A stretch of DNA of 33,236 bases from Seminavis robusta (Eukaryota; Bacillariophyta; Bacillariophyceae; Naviculales; Naviculaceae). Positions within the stretch are counted from its first letter, which is position 1; every line of letters starts with the position of its first letter. The notes beneath the pieces were generated by a model. The model was not told the origin of the DNA. It saw nothing but the letters and a program-made list of their open reading frames with translations, and ran no database searches. Both the position numbers and the translations under genes were made by a program. Of this stretch, positions 9,301 to 19,402 are shown piece by piece. The DNA lies in contig CAICTM010001245.1 of assembly GCA_903772945.1 (NCBI GenBank), positions 1 to 33,236 on the forward strand. The letters run 5' to 3'.

Positions 9301-12300
9301 TCTCCATGTCGTATTCTAGAATCAAATGCATTGAAGTCAACAACATGGTGCACTTTCGACTACCCTCGGCTTTGACGTGAAGGCAATTGTCCAGGTACTG
9401 CTCAATCAGTGCTGCGGCTGCAGAGTGCATAATGCTCAAACTCGACGATGAGTTATCGGGTGGGCCAGCGAAGGCGCTTGACGTGATGTTGTAGTGTGCT
9501 GCCCCAGCCTTGGCATCCATAGAGACAGTCCTCATGGGACGCTCGCTCTCGGTATCCCTGATGCTCTGATCATGTATTTCTTGGTTGCGCTTCTTTCTGT
9601 TGCCTTTGCCTTGCTCGGGCTCGGCAATCAAAGTATCGTCATCATTGTCGTCACTTGCGCCGCCCAATGTCAGTTCGTTAGTGTCTTCGACGACAGCTTT
9701 CTTGGTAATGTCAACAATATGCCCTCCCGTTGCAGCACTCAGGGTTTTTGTGAAGACGTCCAACTCTAAATCCAAGTCCTCTTCTTCCTCCTCATCGTCA
9801 TCATGAATTCCAGTTATGCTAAAGAACTCTGTCTTTCTTCGATTCTTTGTTGACTTTCTCCCACTGAACATATCCTTGGGAAGGAGAGAGTTTCTCATGG
9901 GCCGCTCCGATTCTTCGTTCATGGCAACGCTCGACTCAAACTCTGTTATTTCAGTTGATTCGCTCCCCTCCGGCGCGTGGTCTAGGTATCTTGGAATGTA
10001 CCGTTTGAACTGGGGAACGCATGGCATTGTAATCAACCGGCTTCTCACATCCCTATTGCCATCGTTGATTCCTCGTTCCCAGAACTTCTCCATGCTGAAG
10101 TCATGGTCGCATTCCGAGAGCTCAATGTATCTAGCCCAGCAAATGCGATGGGTAAAAGACAAACGGCTGTAACGGTGGCCCGGGAGGAATGAACCGTAGA
10201 TCTCTGTCAACCTGGATTTCTCCAGAGCAGCAAATTCAATAAATGATGTCATGGCATCAGCCGCAGTCTCAGCCCCCGCGATGGATATTTGAGGTGCAAT
10301 GGCAACCACAGTAGTTTCACCGGCCGTCTCGTGACGAACATTAGTGTCGAATAGCTCCACAAGCTCAGATTCCGCGGCTTCAAGAGCCACTGCTTCGTCA
10401 AATGCGTCAAGGAAGGGCGCTAACGTAGAAATCACCTTGTCGGCATTGGTACTCACACTGGCAGAATCGCTCTCAGCTTCAGTTTCGGCTTCACTCTCAT
10501 GGATCGATTTCGAAATGATCGAACAATTCTCAAGGGCAGTAGCAAAGCCGTCATACTGTGCCCATCCGAGCTTTCCCCCAGTGTCCTTTGGATCAGAGCT
10601 CGCCCCTCCTCCTCCTCCATTATGGTTGTCGGGGAACATTACGAAATCATCGTTCCCCCGCTCAGAGCCGGTGTCCGGCCCTCCGTCTACGAGGTCAAAG
10701 TTCATCTCTTGAACGTCGTTGCCCCCTTCCTTCTTCTGTTTAACCTTTTCTGGCTTCGCATCGCTTTCCACTGACTGCGCGAGCCCCTGGTAACTACCGC
10801 CGAGCAAATCGCCTCCCAACATGAGATTCTCCACAGCTTGTGAAGACTCTGCTGCGTCTTCGGCTTTTTGCTTAACCGCATCATTCTCTTCATAGGCGTC
10901 AAATAGGGCAGTTTCGCGTTTTCGGCGCTCGCCAACGTATCGTACCCTCATCTCCTCGGCGACAGAGCCAAGCATCTTGTAGCACAGACTGACACCCAAC
11001 TCATCCTGCCTGTGTTGATGTCGAAGAACAGCTCGTCTCAATGCCGCCAGGGAATTCATGCATTGGTCCCTTGCGTTGGCAAACGACAGTCCCACAATTG
11101 CAGCAGTAAGCGTGGATTCCAATTCTTCCAACGTGTACTTCAGCAACAGACATTCTTGAGCGCCGGTCGGCTGTACGTTATCTTCGTTGGATGATGCTGA
11201 TTGTGGAGCTAGCACTCTGGTTTGTGTTGTAATGTTCCCAACAGAGCCAACGACAATGCGCAAAGAGGGTTGAAGGACCTGCAGCATTAATTTGGCTGCA
11301 CCACCGCTCCGATTCTTGGTTTTGGATCTCGATGGAGTGAGATTCCTGAAGACGTCCGTAACACTGTTTCTCTTCTCTTTCTTCCTCGGGGTGCCGTCCT
11401 CTGACGTCTCGCCAGATGCTGCCATATCTAGACTTAGTTCGCTGTCTGGGGCAACTGGGTCGAGTGCAATTGGCAACACAATTTGGCACCAACCCGTCAC
11501 ATCACGGCCATAAGCAAGAACGCTTATCAACGCTCCAAGCAGCGCGATTTGATCCGAGCTGTAAGACCCTTCTTCGTACTTATCAGATGCTGGTCCAAGC
11601 AACCTGTTGAACAGATTCTTCTCTTCAATCATTGTGCACATTTTCGAGACGGCGGAAGCGAGATTCCCACTCCACAGTTCCCATTGTGACTGTCGCCGCA
11701 AACACTTGATAAGGACAGCAGCAGCGACGCGACTAAGGATACTCTGAGACAAAGACTCGGCATGGGCTTTGCGTTCGACGGCTGCTTCTTCCCTTGTTGG
11801 TGGTTCCGACGAAGATTCCTTGTCACCTTCAGCATCACTCTTCGAAGGTGCATTGGCGGCGTAAGCAACTGACTCTTTCAGGGTTGTCAAAATGGCTCGC
11901 CACAACGATGTAGATGCTTCGCCCCCGCCAAGCTTCATGGAAACTGAAATCAAGTCGGCCAACGTGGACAGGACACTCCTTTGACAAGATTCTAGCCTGG
12001 AAGTCAGGACATCTTTTTGTGGATTGTTGGTATCCTGGTCAGCCTCATCTTGAGAGTACGTGTTCATCAGCGCGCTTGATGACAATTGCCTGACTATGCG
12101 CGACACCTCAACGTATTCATCGGCATCATCTGGTCTTTCCACGGGGACGGGGTCTGGTTGCAGGAGTTTCACCACGCCAGATTCGCTTTCAGGTTCGCCA
12201 CGCGCTCTAAGGTGATTTTCAATGAGCATGATAACAATCACAAGAGGAGGTGCGAACGTCTTGGCTGATTGAATGATCTGGTTCACAACTATTGTGCTTG

Positions 12301-15300
12301 CTTGCTTTCGATAGCTTCCCATTCTACTCTTTGAAGGAGTGACGCTGATGCCCCACTGGCCGAAGATGCGAGAGAAAGAGGCACCAACAGCAGTCAGCAA
12401 CTCTGATAGGACTTGCATGTTGTAGACAGGGATCGGTGTATCTGGAGATGCATCGGACGGATGATCAAGGAGCGATACAACCATTCCTGGCAACAGAGGC
12501 ATCATGATTTGCAGTCGAGCTGTCAGCAAATCTGTGTATGCATCTTCATCGGCTCCGCTACTGGCAATCGTAGGCAGGAAAAGCGTCGTGACAAAGTTGG
12601 GCTCCATCGTTTGAAGGATTCCATCCAGAGCACCAGCTAGGCCAGACGCCAAGATCAGCGAACCAGATGACTTGGCTGCAATGATCCCTTCGGGACCCGC
12701 CATTGAGGCGCACCACGAGAAGATCAAAAGTACCCATCTCCAATGATTTTGCCAGGACAAAATTGGTTGTTCGTTGTCCCCTGTTCTAGTGCTGTCATCC
12801 ATCGTGTACACTGGTGGCTCGGGAGCAGCTACTCGGCGATCACCCGCGAAAACTGTTCGCGACAGCAGCATCGGCGCAACAACATCGTGAAACTGAGCTT
12901 GCAGCAAGTTCCGCACCAGCCTAGAAGCCAATTTTCTCTTTGCGTCTTCAACTTCCTCCTCCTCTAGCTGACCTATTTGTTGGTTTCGTTGCATGGCGGT
13001 GGACGCGGGATTGGAAGAACCGCTATACCTCTTGTTGTCGTCTGGATTTACGCATGGAGGGAGCACTTCGCTCCATTCCAAAACACCAATAAGAGCGTGC
13101 AGAATAACATGACATCCTACGGTGCCCAGCGCGCACGAAGACAAAGCCCCGACACAGGCGCTGATGTCATTCTCGGCTTGAGATATGGACCGTTGGTTCG
13201 ATAAACTTGACAAAAGCATCGCCTTCAGCAGATTGGCCAAGTGTATGGCAGCCTCTTGCAAAGAACTATGTTTGAGCTGCGGAGCAGCCGAGTGAGGAAT
13301 GCCATCCGCCAGTGAAGTGGAATTGCGGGACTGTTGGGCATGTGGCTTCTGCAGTTCTTCGTCGAGCGATAATCTGATATTGTCCAAGAGAAACTGTACC
13401 GATATTTGACTCCTTACCACCGTGCCTGCTTCGAGGTGACAACCTCCATAAGCTTTCGCAACCACCTTCCAAATCTTAGCAGCACTTTCGTAATGCACTC
13501 CGCCCCAAAGATCAAAGTCCAAAGCAAAACCGAACAACGCAGACAGTGCTAAATCCCCTGTGAGTCGCAACTGCAACCATTGAATTGACCAGGGATCTTT
13601 GATGTCTGACATTGCACCACATAAACTCGAACTGCCAAAGAAACAGCATTCTAGCAAATGGACAACGGCGTTAGCAACACTCGGCGGAATACATTTTGGT
13701 CGATGCCTCCTCGAGCCTTGCTGGATTTGCTGCATCCACACGTCCTCCTCCTTCGAGGTTTTCAAACACCTCTGTACGAGCATATCCATGGAGCCGCTCT
13801 TATACACATCCCAAGCTTCCGCTCGTAACAACGTCCATCGCAAGCAAACAGAGAGCATGTGGAAGACGCCTTCTTGAAGAAGTAGTTCGTGCACGCGAGA
13901 ACCGCCCTCCGCGATCCATTCCGCAAGAACGTGCAATAACATTGCTGCAAGGCATACTTGGTCCTGCGAAGTGTCGTCATTTGTTTCCTCGGTGCCGCCG
14001 CAGCGTTTGGCATATTCAAAGTACTTTGGGAGGCCCTGTATACCCTCCATTGGTACTTCATGTAAGAGTCCCCAGAGATGGCGCAAGGAGTGACGCTGGA
14101 GTTGAGCTTGCAGCGAATCGTCGACGATCATTGTGACGGGAAATGCTACGAAAAAAGGCAAGATCCAACGATGCAAACCTTGATCGACCAAGGCCAGCCG
14201 CAATGATGGACACAAGCCCGGGTCGAACCGTTTGACAGCTGTGTTTGCAAGTGATTCATCCATGTCATTCCCAGTGCCAACTACTTCATGTCTTCCAAGC
14301 ACGACATCTCCATTTTGCACAGTCATCGTCCAGAACGGATTTCTCACTGGAGGTGCCGGTTGAATGAGTCCAACCCGTGGCACGTCTTTGGTCCTCCCTG
14401 GTGCTTTGGTCAAATTCCACGTAAATCGTGTTGATCCTGTGACGCCTATTCGCTCTCGTTTGGTAGGCCCTTTGTGGAAACCCCATCCGACAACGTGAGC
14501 ATCAACCAACGGTTGCAGCGCCTGTGACAATGGGTGGACTAGCAGACAACAGCCCACTTTGGATCTTCCATCCAAACTGTATCCCTTGCTCGCATTGGCA
14601 ATCGGGGGTACCCGCGGAATAACAAAACCAGGTTGTTGAGAATTGGAAATACTCGGACCCGCCTCTGCCACCAGCGCGACAGCTTCTGGTGGAATGGGCT
14701 CTTGGTAAATGGCCCAGCTGGATAGCATCCCGTCGAATCCTCCGAAACTAATGTCCATATTTCGAGCAGCATTCTTCCCTGTCAAGTGATCCAGACTGGG
14801 GTAAGGTAGATCTCCCGTCACTATGACCTGCCCATTGACCGAAAGCGACCATTGAGGGCGTTTAAGATATGGGAACACATGAGTCATTCCCACCAAACTC
14901 CAAGTTTCTGTGGGCAGTTTGAGTGTTGCGTCGACTTTGGGAGCGTTAACACCACCTTCCAAGGTTGTCGCTTTGACCCATGCCTCAACATGATGATCTC
15001 CAACTGGATTCCAAGAACCCATGGTGACTTCAACACCTAGCCAAGCCTGAGTTGTCTGTGCTTGTTCGAGTCGATAAAGACAAGCCTCTCCTTGGCTTCC
15101 GCCTTGAGCTGATCTCCAAGCGTCTCTGGCATCTGTGGCCGACTTGGGTTTCATCCACATCAGCAGCGTGTAGCATTTTCGCAACTGACCACTCCAATCC
15201 AACGCAGGGCTAAGCGTTAATTTGGATGATGTGGAGAGATCTAGGCAGCCTTCCTCTGGCGGGGCCATGTGACAGGCATATTGGACCTTTTCTTCTGCCG

Positions 15301-15472
15301 ACAGTTTGTAATCTAGGACCCATTTGACGGCTTCCACGTGCAGCTTCTCTGTGGTGCTTGGACCCTCTGGTTTCGTTGTTGTTACTGGCACCGGTACCTC
15401 AGTTGTGGATTGTGTCTCTGGCTGCCTCCGTCTCCTGGGGCTCCTAGATCTACTTCTTCCCTTGCTGGACAT
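6386..15472 (-). CDS. Giant BEACH-WD40 protein, 3028 aa, single exon
   Basis: This is a BEACH-family scaffold (neurobeachin/LRBA/ALFY/SPIRRIG type), a class that acts in vesicle traffic, lysosome-related organelles and autophagy. Visible parts in order: an RS-rich tip (MSSKGRSRSRSPRRRR); a concanavalin-like fold at about 70-265 ending DISFGGFDGMLSSWAIY; a long helical middle; an acidic linker near 1870 (DDDEEEEEDLDLELD); a PH-BEACH domain from about 2035; the BEACH domain at about 2165-2490, with its signature near 2230 (LNMLSGRSYNDICQYP, MPWVLSNY) and LFTRPHIRR at its end; and WD40 repeats at about 2560-2950 (LHGHHGSKVCAVALS). The tail is Gly/Lys-rich (GGFFRGFGRKKG). No FYVE finger follows the WD repeats, unlike ALFY. 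The exact subfamily is not assigned. Confidence 0.93.
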   Translation of the reverse strand: MSSKGRSRSRSPRRRRQPETQSTTEVPVPVTTTKPEGPSTTEKLHVEAVKWVLDYKLSAEEKVQYACHMAPPEEGCLDLSTSSKLTLSPALDWSGQLRKCYTLLMWMKPKSATDARDAWRSAQGGSQGEACLYRLEQAQTTQAWLGVEVTMGSWNPVGDHHVEAWVKATTLEGGVNAPKVDATLKLPTETWSLVGMTHVFPYLKRPQWSLSVNGQVIVTGDLPYPSLDHLTGKNAARNMDISFGGFDGMLSSWAIYQEPIPPEAVALVAEAGPSISNSQQPGFVIPRVPPIANASKGYSLDGRSKVGCCLLVHPLSQALQPLVDAHVVGWGFHKGPTKRERIGVTGSTRFTWNLTKAPGRTKDVPRVGLIQPAPPVRNPFWTMTVQNGDVVLGRHEVVGTGNDMDESLANTAVKRFDPGLCPSLRLALVDQGLHRWILPFFVAFPVTMIVDDSLQAQLQRHSLRHLWGLLHEVPMEGIQGLPKYFEYAKRCGGTEETNDDTSQDQVCLAAMLLHVLAEWIAEGGSRVHELLLQEGVFHMLSVCLRWTLLRAEAWDVYKSGSMDMLVQRCLKTSKEEDVWMQQIQQGSRRHRPKCIPPSVANAVVHLLECCFFGSSSLCGAMSDIKDPWSIQWLQLRLTGDLALSALFGFALDFDLWGGVHYESAAKIWKVVAKAYGGCHLEAGTVVRSQISVQFLLDNIRLSLDEELQKPHAQQSRNSTSLADGIPHSAAPQLKHSSLQEAAIHLANLLKAMLLSSLSNQRSISQAENDISACVGALSSCALGTVGCHVILHALIGVLEWSEVLPPCVNPDDNKRYSGSSNPASTAMQRNQQIGQLEEEEVEDAKRKLASRLVRNLLQAQFHDVVAPMLLSRTVFAGDRRVAAPEPPVYTMDDSTRTGDNEQPILSWQNHWRWVLLIFSWCASMAGPEGIIAAKSSGSLILASGLAGALDGILQTMEPNFVTTLFLPTIASSGADEDAYTDLLTARLQIMMPLLPGMVVSLLDHPSDASPDTPIPVYNMQVLSELLTAVGASFSRIFGQWGISVTPSKSRMGSYRKQASTIVVNQIIQSAKTFAPPLVIVIMLIENHLRARGEPESESGVVKLLQPDPVPVERPDDADEYVEVSRIVRQLSSSALMNTYSQDEADQDTNNPQKDVLTSRLESCQRSVLSTLADLISVSMKLGGGEASTSLWRAILTTLKESVAYAANAPSKSDAEGDKESSSEPPTREEAAVERKAHAESLSQSILSRVAAAVLIKCLRRQSQWELWSGNLASAVSKMCTMIEEKNLFNRLLGPASDKYEEGSYSSDQIALLGALISVLAYGRDVTGWCQIVLPIALDPVAPDSELSLDMAASGETSEDGTPRKKEKRNSVTDVFRNLTPSRSKTKNRSGGAAKLMLQVLQPSLRIVVGSVGNITTQTRVLAPQSASSNEDNVQPTGAQECLLLKYTLEELESTLTAAIVGLSFANARDQCMNSLAALRRAVLRHQHRQDELGVSLCYKMLGSVAEEMRVRYVGERRKRETALFDAYEENDAVKQKAEDAAESSQAVENLMLGGDLLGGSYQGLAQSVESDAKPEKVKQKKEGGNDVQEMNFDLVDGGPDTGSERGNDDFVMFPDNHNGGGGGASSDPKDTGGKLGWAQYDGFATALENCSIISKSIHESEAETEAESDSASVSTNADKVISTLAPFLDAFDEAVALEAAESELVELFDTNVRHETAGETTVVAIAPQISIAGAETAADAMTSFIEFAALEKSRLTEIYGSFLPGHRYSRLSFTHRICWARYIELSECDHDFSMEKFWERGINDGNRDVRSRLITMPCVPQFKRYIPRYLDHAPEGSESTEITEFESSVAMNEESERPMRNSLLPKDMFSGRKSTKNRRKTEFFSITGIHDDDEEEEEDLDLELDVFTKTLSAATGGHIVDITKKAVVEDTNELTLGGASDDNDDDTLIAEPEQGKGNRKKRNQEIHDQSIRDTESERPMRTVSMDAKAGAAHYNITSSAFAGPPDNSSSSLSIMHSAAAALIEQYLDNCLHVKAEGSRKCTMLLTSMHLILEYDMESEGHFEGEVLAEQEEIDRQKRLSEEAGANSRDQEVDRRVMKQAQRHNREEAHLRPKSIRFNLSEVSHIYLRRYRLRDSSLEMFFIPSGGTAFGGYGMYSPLTSLFLDFGPGQDGLNKRDDAAFAIMRRTPPQTIKQWPDRSEQFLHEQLNRLTIGWAEGRITNFDYLLHLNMLSGRSYNDICQYPVMPWVLSNYKSEDIPDLNDPNNFRDLTKPVGALNPNRLQDFIERFSTFADPFIPPFMYGSHYSTSAGVVLHFLVRMHPYAGLHRQLQSGHFDVADRLFSSIPRTWDVCTGSSAAEVKELTPEFYCNPSFLKNSNKFKLGTSQDGDVLGDVKLPPWAKGSPEKFVEVMRSSLESEICSQMLPDWIDLIFGRKQQGPEAVAAHNVFFYLTYYGSVDVANIEDDGLREATELQIAHFGQCPMQLFTRPHIRRLPQEARFRKLSFYQLLSTYTQSLNKSDAILRSAGMTANCPPAENGNSSARALQMTEPAFLAFCAAPLSHWVQLDAPPPGPHVPLISVRLAGTDRCVAVDRQGIFHCFRWAWKSEEVDESKSTEPIDVGCFVAQRELPRFRSVPRLIHFNMTDQVPPVAISKTLFAGGSVLLVLSDGDGYGGLGMQLLDPSKGTVRGEAIVPSIHSARITCISADPIGSAAGHGGVGGELAVVGSADGNASVWRFMSSHYLPLRPRVRLHGHHGSKVCAVALSAAIQLVASTSADRCCLFSIGNGCLLRSLSPPKDTLDLYDLGPHATVKTRFADTGALAISVQGYLVTVCESLVEHAESPEHNRRVITLHLFTLEGVSLGSQPLEKWRGIPHKMSCTPDGTAVLVCGGRGTTVHRLSALAPLQFLDEWQIAETDIPEEDTIAHAWDIDLGPNLSRPVVAAAACSNGVLRLHALPGISAWSDRHRKTNVAQSVGNALAKPAQRFKNAMAGGFGLGAKPEGGKESGNKEGGDQGGGIGGFFRGFGRKKG

Positions 15473-17134
15473 GTTGGGAACTCCGTGTGCTGTGCCTTGT
15501 CGACGGATCTTTTTTCACAAGCCAAGAAGCACCAATATCCTTGTTCTCCTTGACTCCACTCTGGAATAATATCTGCTCAAGCACACTTTTGTTTTAGATT
15601 CAACTCGATGGCGCCTTTTCACAACAGTTACTTCACAACCCAGCCAGTAGACGATTCGATTGTTTCGTGTCTCCGTACAACGGTTGGCCAAAAGATACGA
15701 TGGGACGCCGTGTGACGGAGCGACAGATTTGTACAAAATTCTAATCCATTCCAAAAAGAAAGGACGACACTGAAAGCGCTTTCACCAATTTCAAAGAAAG
15801 CGATCACAGGGACTCTTGAGAGAGATGGAAGCAGGGACAAGTGCAAAGTATATTATTCTATTGGAACAAGGCGCCGCCATGGACAAGTCCTTTATACCGT
15901 GATGAGGCTCCTGCTGTGGGGCTTGGTTGGGATCAGATGACCAGGCGGCCGGGCGCGGATTTGGAAACATTTCCTTAACGCCAAACAAAACCCAACAGGC
16001 GATTACAAGCTTTCGCACACGTGACATTGCTCGTTAGTGCAATCACTTTTTTGCTGAAAGCTAAGAGAGGATGATCGTCCGCACTACACTGTACTGAGTA
16101 TGGACTTGTGACTACGCAAACTACACATACACACACGGAGCACATGTTTCAATTTAAAAGATTTCACCCTTTCATGGATCTGTCCCGTAGTAGCATTAGC
16201 TCAACACTGAGCAGCATTTATTCGGAAGTCGTAGCGAGGCTCTGGGCATCCGAGTCCGGTGTTTCCCATCCTCATTGCCTCTGGAGGAAAGTGAGTTCAA
16301 CAACCAACTGCCTAGCTATTAGGACCAGAAGCCCACTCGTTGCTGTATTAGAGAGTTTGGATTGATTGTAGCCATGGATGTCAATCGTCTGGTTCAAGTA
16401 GAGACGGGGTCTGTGTGCTTATTTTGACTGTCACTCGTCATTCGTTCACTTGAGAACGGCAACCAGATCACCGGTACGAAAACATCCCAGTGCAAAAGAG
16501 TTGAACATTTGAGCGAAATTCCATTAGTTGGGAAGAACGTCAGCTCCAAATTTCACCACCGGCCCCTCGGTAAGAGCACAAGACGCATCTTTCTCTTCGT
16601 CCCTGTAGTCACATGGCACGACCAGCCACTTGCCCTTGACAGTCATCAAGGCAAGGAAGATCACAGCCAGCACATGTCTCTGCTCTACTGTACCTACTTT
16701 CTCAGGCAGTGGAATACTAAAGCCAAACTTCTTTTGCATGCCTTGCTACTGCCAACACCAACAAAGTCAAAATTCACACTCCCAAATGATGTTCTGCGTC
16801 CGGACACAACTATGAATTTCCCTCATTAAAGCCACTCATTTGTGTCTCAGTGGATCCCACAAAAGTCAAGCCCTTTGTCCCCCATGTTGGTCCTCAATTG
16901 GTTGCCCCTGATCACATTGGGCCTAGTCCCGAATTCCACCTCCTCTTTGCCTAAGCCTGCCCCCCGCGAGACCACTTGTACGGTGCATTGTACAGTACCG
17001 GTTCCTGGTACCAAGTACCGTACCGGTACCAGTGGAGTGGGTTTTGGAGAAGTCATTCGAATATTCTCCAGCTAAAATCGAATAATTCGACTCGACTCGA
17101 CTCTCATCAATCGTTCAAGCGATTTTGTTCCAAG
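15473..17134. other. Long spacer upstream of the BEACH gene, no supported gene
   Basis: Overlapping short minus-strand frames (for example 15791-16027, 78 codons) show no recognisable content. The region includes the BEACH 5' flank, a (GACTC)n run near 17088-17103 and a GTAC cluster at 16978-17030. Confidence 0.5.
16978..17030. repeat. GTAC-rich palindromic cluster
   Basis: Seven or so GTAC tetramers fall in 53 bp, including overlapping ACCGGT and GGTACC palindromes (for example AGTACCGTACCGGTACC at 17014-17030). It lies about 100 bp left of foldback element B. Confidence 0.6.
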
Positions 17135-17443
17135 CAGGAAGGCCCCGTCATGCGACTGCTAGGAGCCAAAAGTCGCACAGTAGCTCCAAAGTCGCATGAA
17201 AAGTCGTACAGAAAGTCGCGTACGATTCGCATGAAAGTCGCATGCGACTTTCTCGCACGACTTTGAAAGTCGCGCAAGTTTACTGTGAAAAAGGTGACAA
17301 AGTCGCGTCGGATCGCTGAAAGTCGTTTGAAAAGTCGTATTAAAGTCGCGTGCGACTCGCACGCGACTTTGTGAACGACTTTCAGCGATCCGACGCGACT
17401 TTAACCTTAGTCGGGATATCAGTCGTATGACGGGGCCTTCCTG
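17135..17443. mobile_element. Foldback element B, filled with AAAGTCG motifs
   Basis: Terminal inverted repeats of 24 bp (17135-17158 and 17420-17443) match with a single mismatch; both begin CAGGAAGGCCCCGTCAT when read inward. Inside are 10 copies of AAAGTCG and 5 of CGACTTT. Nested perfect structures are a 29-bp inverted repeat (17299-17327 with 17374-17402), a central odd-length palindrome at 17342-17370 (14-bp arms), and a 20-bp palindrome at 17233-17252. Single-stranded DNA or RNA from it would fold into a long branched hairpin. There is no coding capacity and no clear target-site duplication. Confidence 0.75.
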
Positions 17444-17822
17444 ATGGACGCGCGGTCGGTCTGGATCTTGCGAGGGATCACAATGGTAAAGCCACAGGAA
17501 GAAAACAAGCATTACACCGCTCTCAAGAGGGACTGTCTGCCTTGATCATCACAGCATCCACATCGTACCATACCCACATCCTGGCAACAGCTTACTTGCA
17601 TTGTCCCAATACCTCTCCCGCCCTCGAATAGTTTTCAGACAGCCGGAGGAGAATCCAGAAAGGATTTGACTTCCTCCACCACAGCAAGTGGCTTTGACGC
17701 ACGACACAACCATAGACAATCCGCTTCGGAACCGAGCTGCTGGTGGTGGCGCAAGCAGAGGTAGCCCAATCGTGATCACCGAAGAAAGCAGCAACAACTT
17801 CTCCACCGGAAACGGCTCCAAC

Positions 17823-18732
17823 ATGGATCACAATCAATTTGAAAGCGTGAAACGGGAAGCCACAAAACTGGAACGTCAATTGGAGGAAAAGGTTGCTCGA
17901 TATCAACAGGTGTGTGGAAAATTAGTACATAGCAAGTGGCTCTGTGTGATATCGAGTGGATGTTGGATTGCAGACTATTTGTGTGTATTTTGGTTCGAAT
18001 GGAGTAAAATCGAGGAGGTCTTGTTGTCTCGCGCCGCCCTACTAACTATTGTTTTTACTGTTTCATCGTGGGCGCTTTTCCTTCTAAACAATTTCCTTGA
18101 TGTCCCAGCTGGCCCAAAAATGCAACGCCCAATCATCCACAACCAGTAATTCATGGAATCAAATGGAGCAAGGCCAAACGAATGGAGGGTCGACTGAAAA
18201 AGAACAGGCCGCGGCGTTGCAACACGACATTCAGCGTTCGATGCAGGCACTCCAAGACTGTATTACCTCTCGACTGGACCCAGCGGCGAATACCTCCCAT
18301 CAGATGTTGGTAGTAAAGCGATATCGTGAAATTCTCTTTGATTTGACGGGCGATTATCAAAAGGCTCACCAGGGTTGGCAGCGATCGCAAGAACGGATGG
18401 AATTGTTCAAAGGAGCCGATGGATCCAAGGGCGGAGGCGAAGGCCAGGATCCGGCCATGGATAATTTGTTGCGAGAACGCAACCATATTCAAAACTCTTT
18501 GAATGGGGCCAATCAAACCATCGAGCAAGCTTTCGCTATTCGGGCCGATCTAGGCGCACAGAGAAGCGGTTTAGGAAGGGCTCAGGCGGGCATTGGGAGT
18601 ATTCTCACGAATATCCCCGGCATTAATGGACTTGTTGACGCTATTCGAAGGAAACGATCAAAGGACGACAAGATTTTGGCTGGTGTGATTGCTTCCTGTA
18701 TCTTTTTCACCCTGTGGTATCTGTTCCATTAA
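17823..18732 (+). CDS. GOSR1: Golgi Qb-SNARE GOS28/GOSR1, one intron
   Basis: Exon 1 is 17823-17909 (29 codons, ending CAACAG|GTGTGT) and exon 2 is 18109-18732. The 199-bp intron ends GTCCCAG and is in phase 0. The product is 236 residues, close to family length. The N-terminal helix (FESVKREATKLERQLEEKV) matches the GOS28 Habc start. The SNARE helix runs about 147-205 (LLRERNHIQNSLNGANQTIEQAF), with the zero-layer Gln at 180 (LGAQR). A C-terminal anchor spans about 217-235 (ILAGVIASCIFFTLWYLFH). GOS28 acts in ER-Golgi and intra-Golgi fusion. The frame stays open upstream to 17670 but has no other ATG, so 17823 is taken as the start. Confidence 0.93.
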
Positions 18733-19402
18733 GAGCGTGGGAGTTATGAAGAAAACGTGCCAACCTTTTTTTAAAAAACAATCTGCTTCTCTCAATTAAT
18801 TGCGGGAGAGATCGCCGTGGCGCCGTTCTTTGCTCTTCCACCTTACATTTCACTGAAATGTGTTTTTCACGCTGCATATATTTAAAACGAGTAGGCAGGA
18901 ATTAGTTGTGTTGCTAAACGAGTTGTCGTCGTCACGAAATGGCAAAAGAAAATCTGATGGTTGTGGACCAAAGGCAAATCAGACGATACCAGGTTTATGT
19001 AGCGCAACGTATGAAGCCCAATTTTTTATCCTTTTTGTCCGAAGGTCTGAACACCCCTTTCCCTGGGGTGAGGCGGGTGCGGTCGTGACGGGAAAGATGG
19101 GTGGCCTCAATTCCCACCTGGCGCTTCGTTATGAGGACGGGACAGAAACCCTTTCTTAGCAACGACGACCAACACCCAGTCCAGGTTACTACCTCTAGTT
19201 TCTAGCAAGGAGTGGCCTAGCTAGTTGAAAGTAATTGTAAGGAAGTTGCATAATCAGTGTTGGGAAATGAATGAATGAATTTATGTACTTCGTTTAAAGA
19301 GGGTGCCATGTTCAAGCACCCTTGATGATCGAAAGATGTGCGCGTTGAGTGTGTGGATCCCAGGAGCCATATGACCGAGGCCATCAGCTCAATCAATTCC
19401 AA
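18733..19402. other. Spacer between GOSR1 and HMG gene (tail-to-tail)
   Basis: The 670 bp lie between two convergent 3' ends. The one long frame (18860-19159, plus) lacks an ATG start and has no family features. Nothing else is seen. Confidence 0.5.

Noticed and set aside
6453..15040. Many plus- and minus-strand frames of 60-150 codons inside the BEACH gene
   Set aside because: Antisense or out-of-frame shadows of a 3028-codon gene with clear domains.
15791..16027. 78-codon minus-strand frame upstream of the BEACH gene
   Set aside because: Short, without family features, and overlapped by other frames of similar size; more likely part of the BEACH 5' region.
17688..17822. Longer N-terminus for GOSR1
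   Set aside because: The frame is open upstream but has only a GTG; the ATG at 17823 begins where family members begin.
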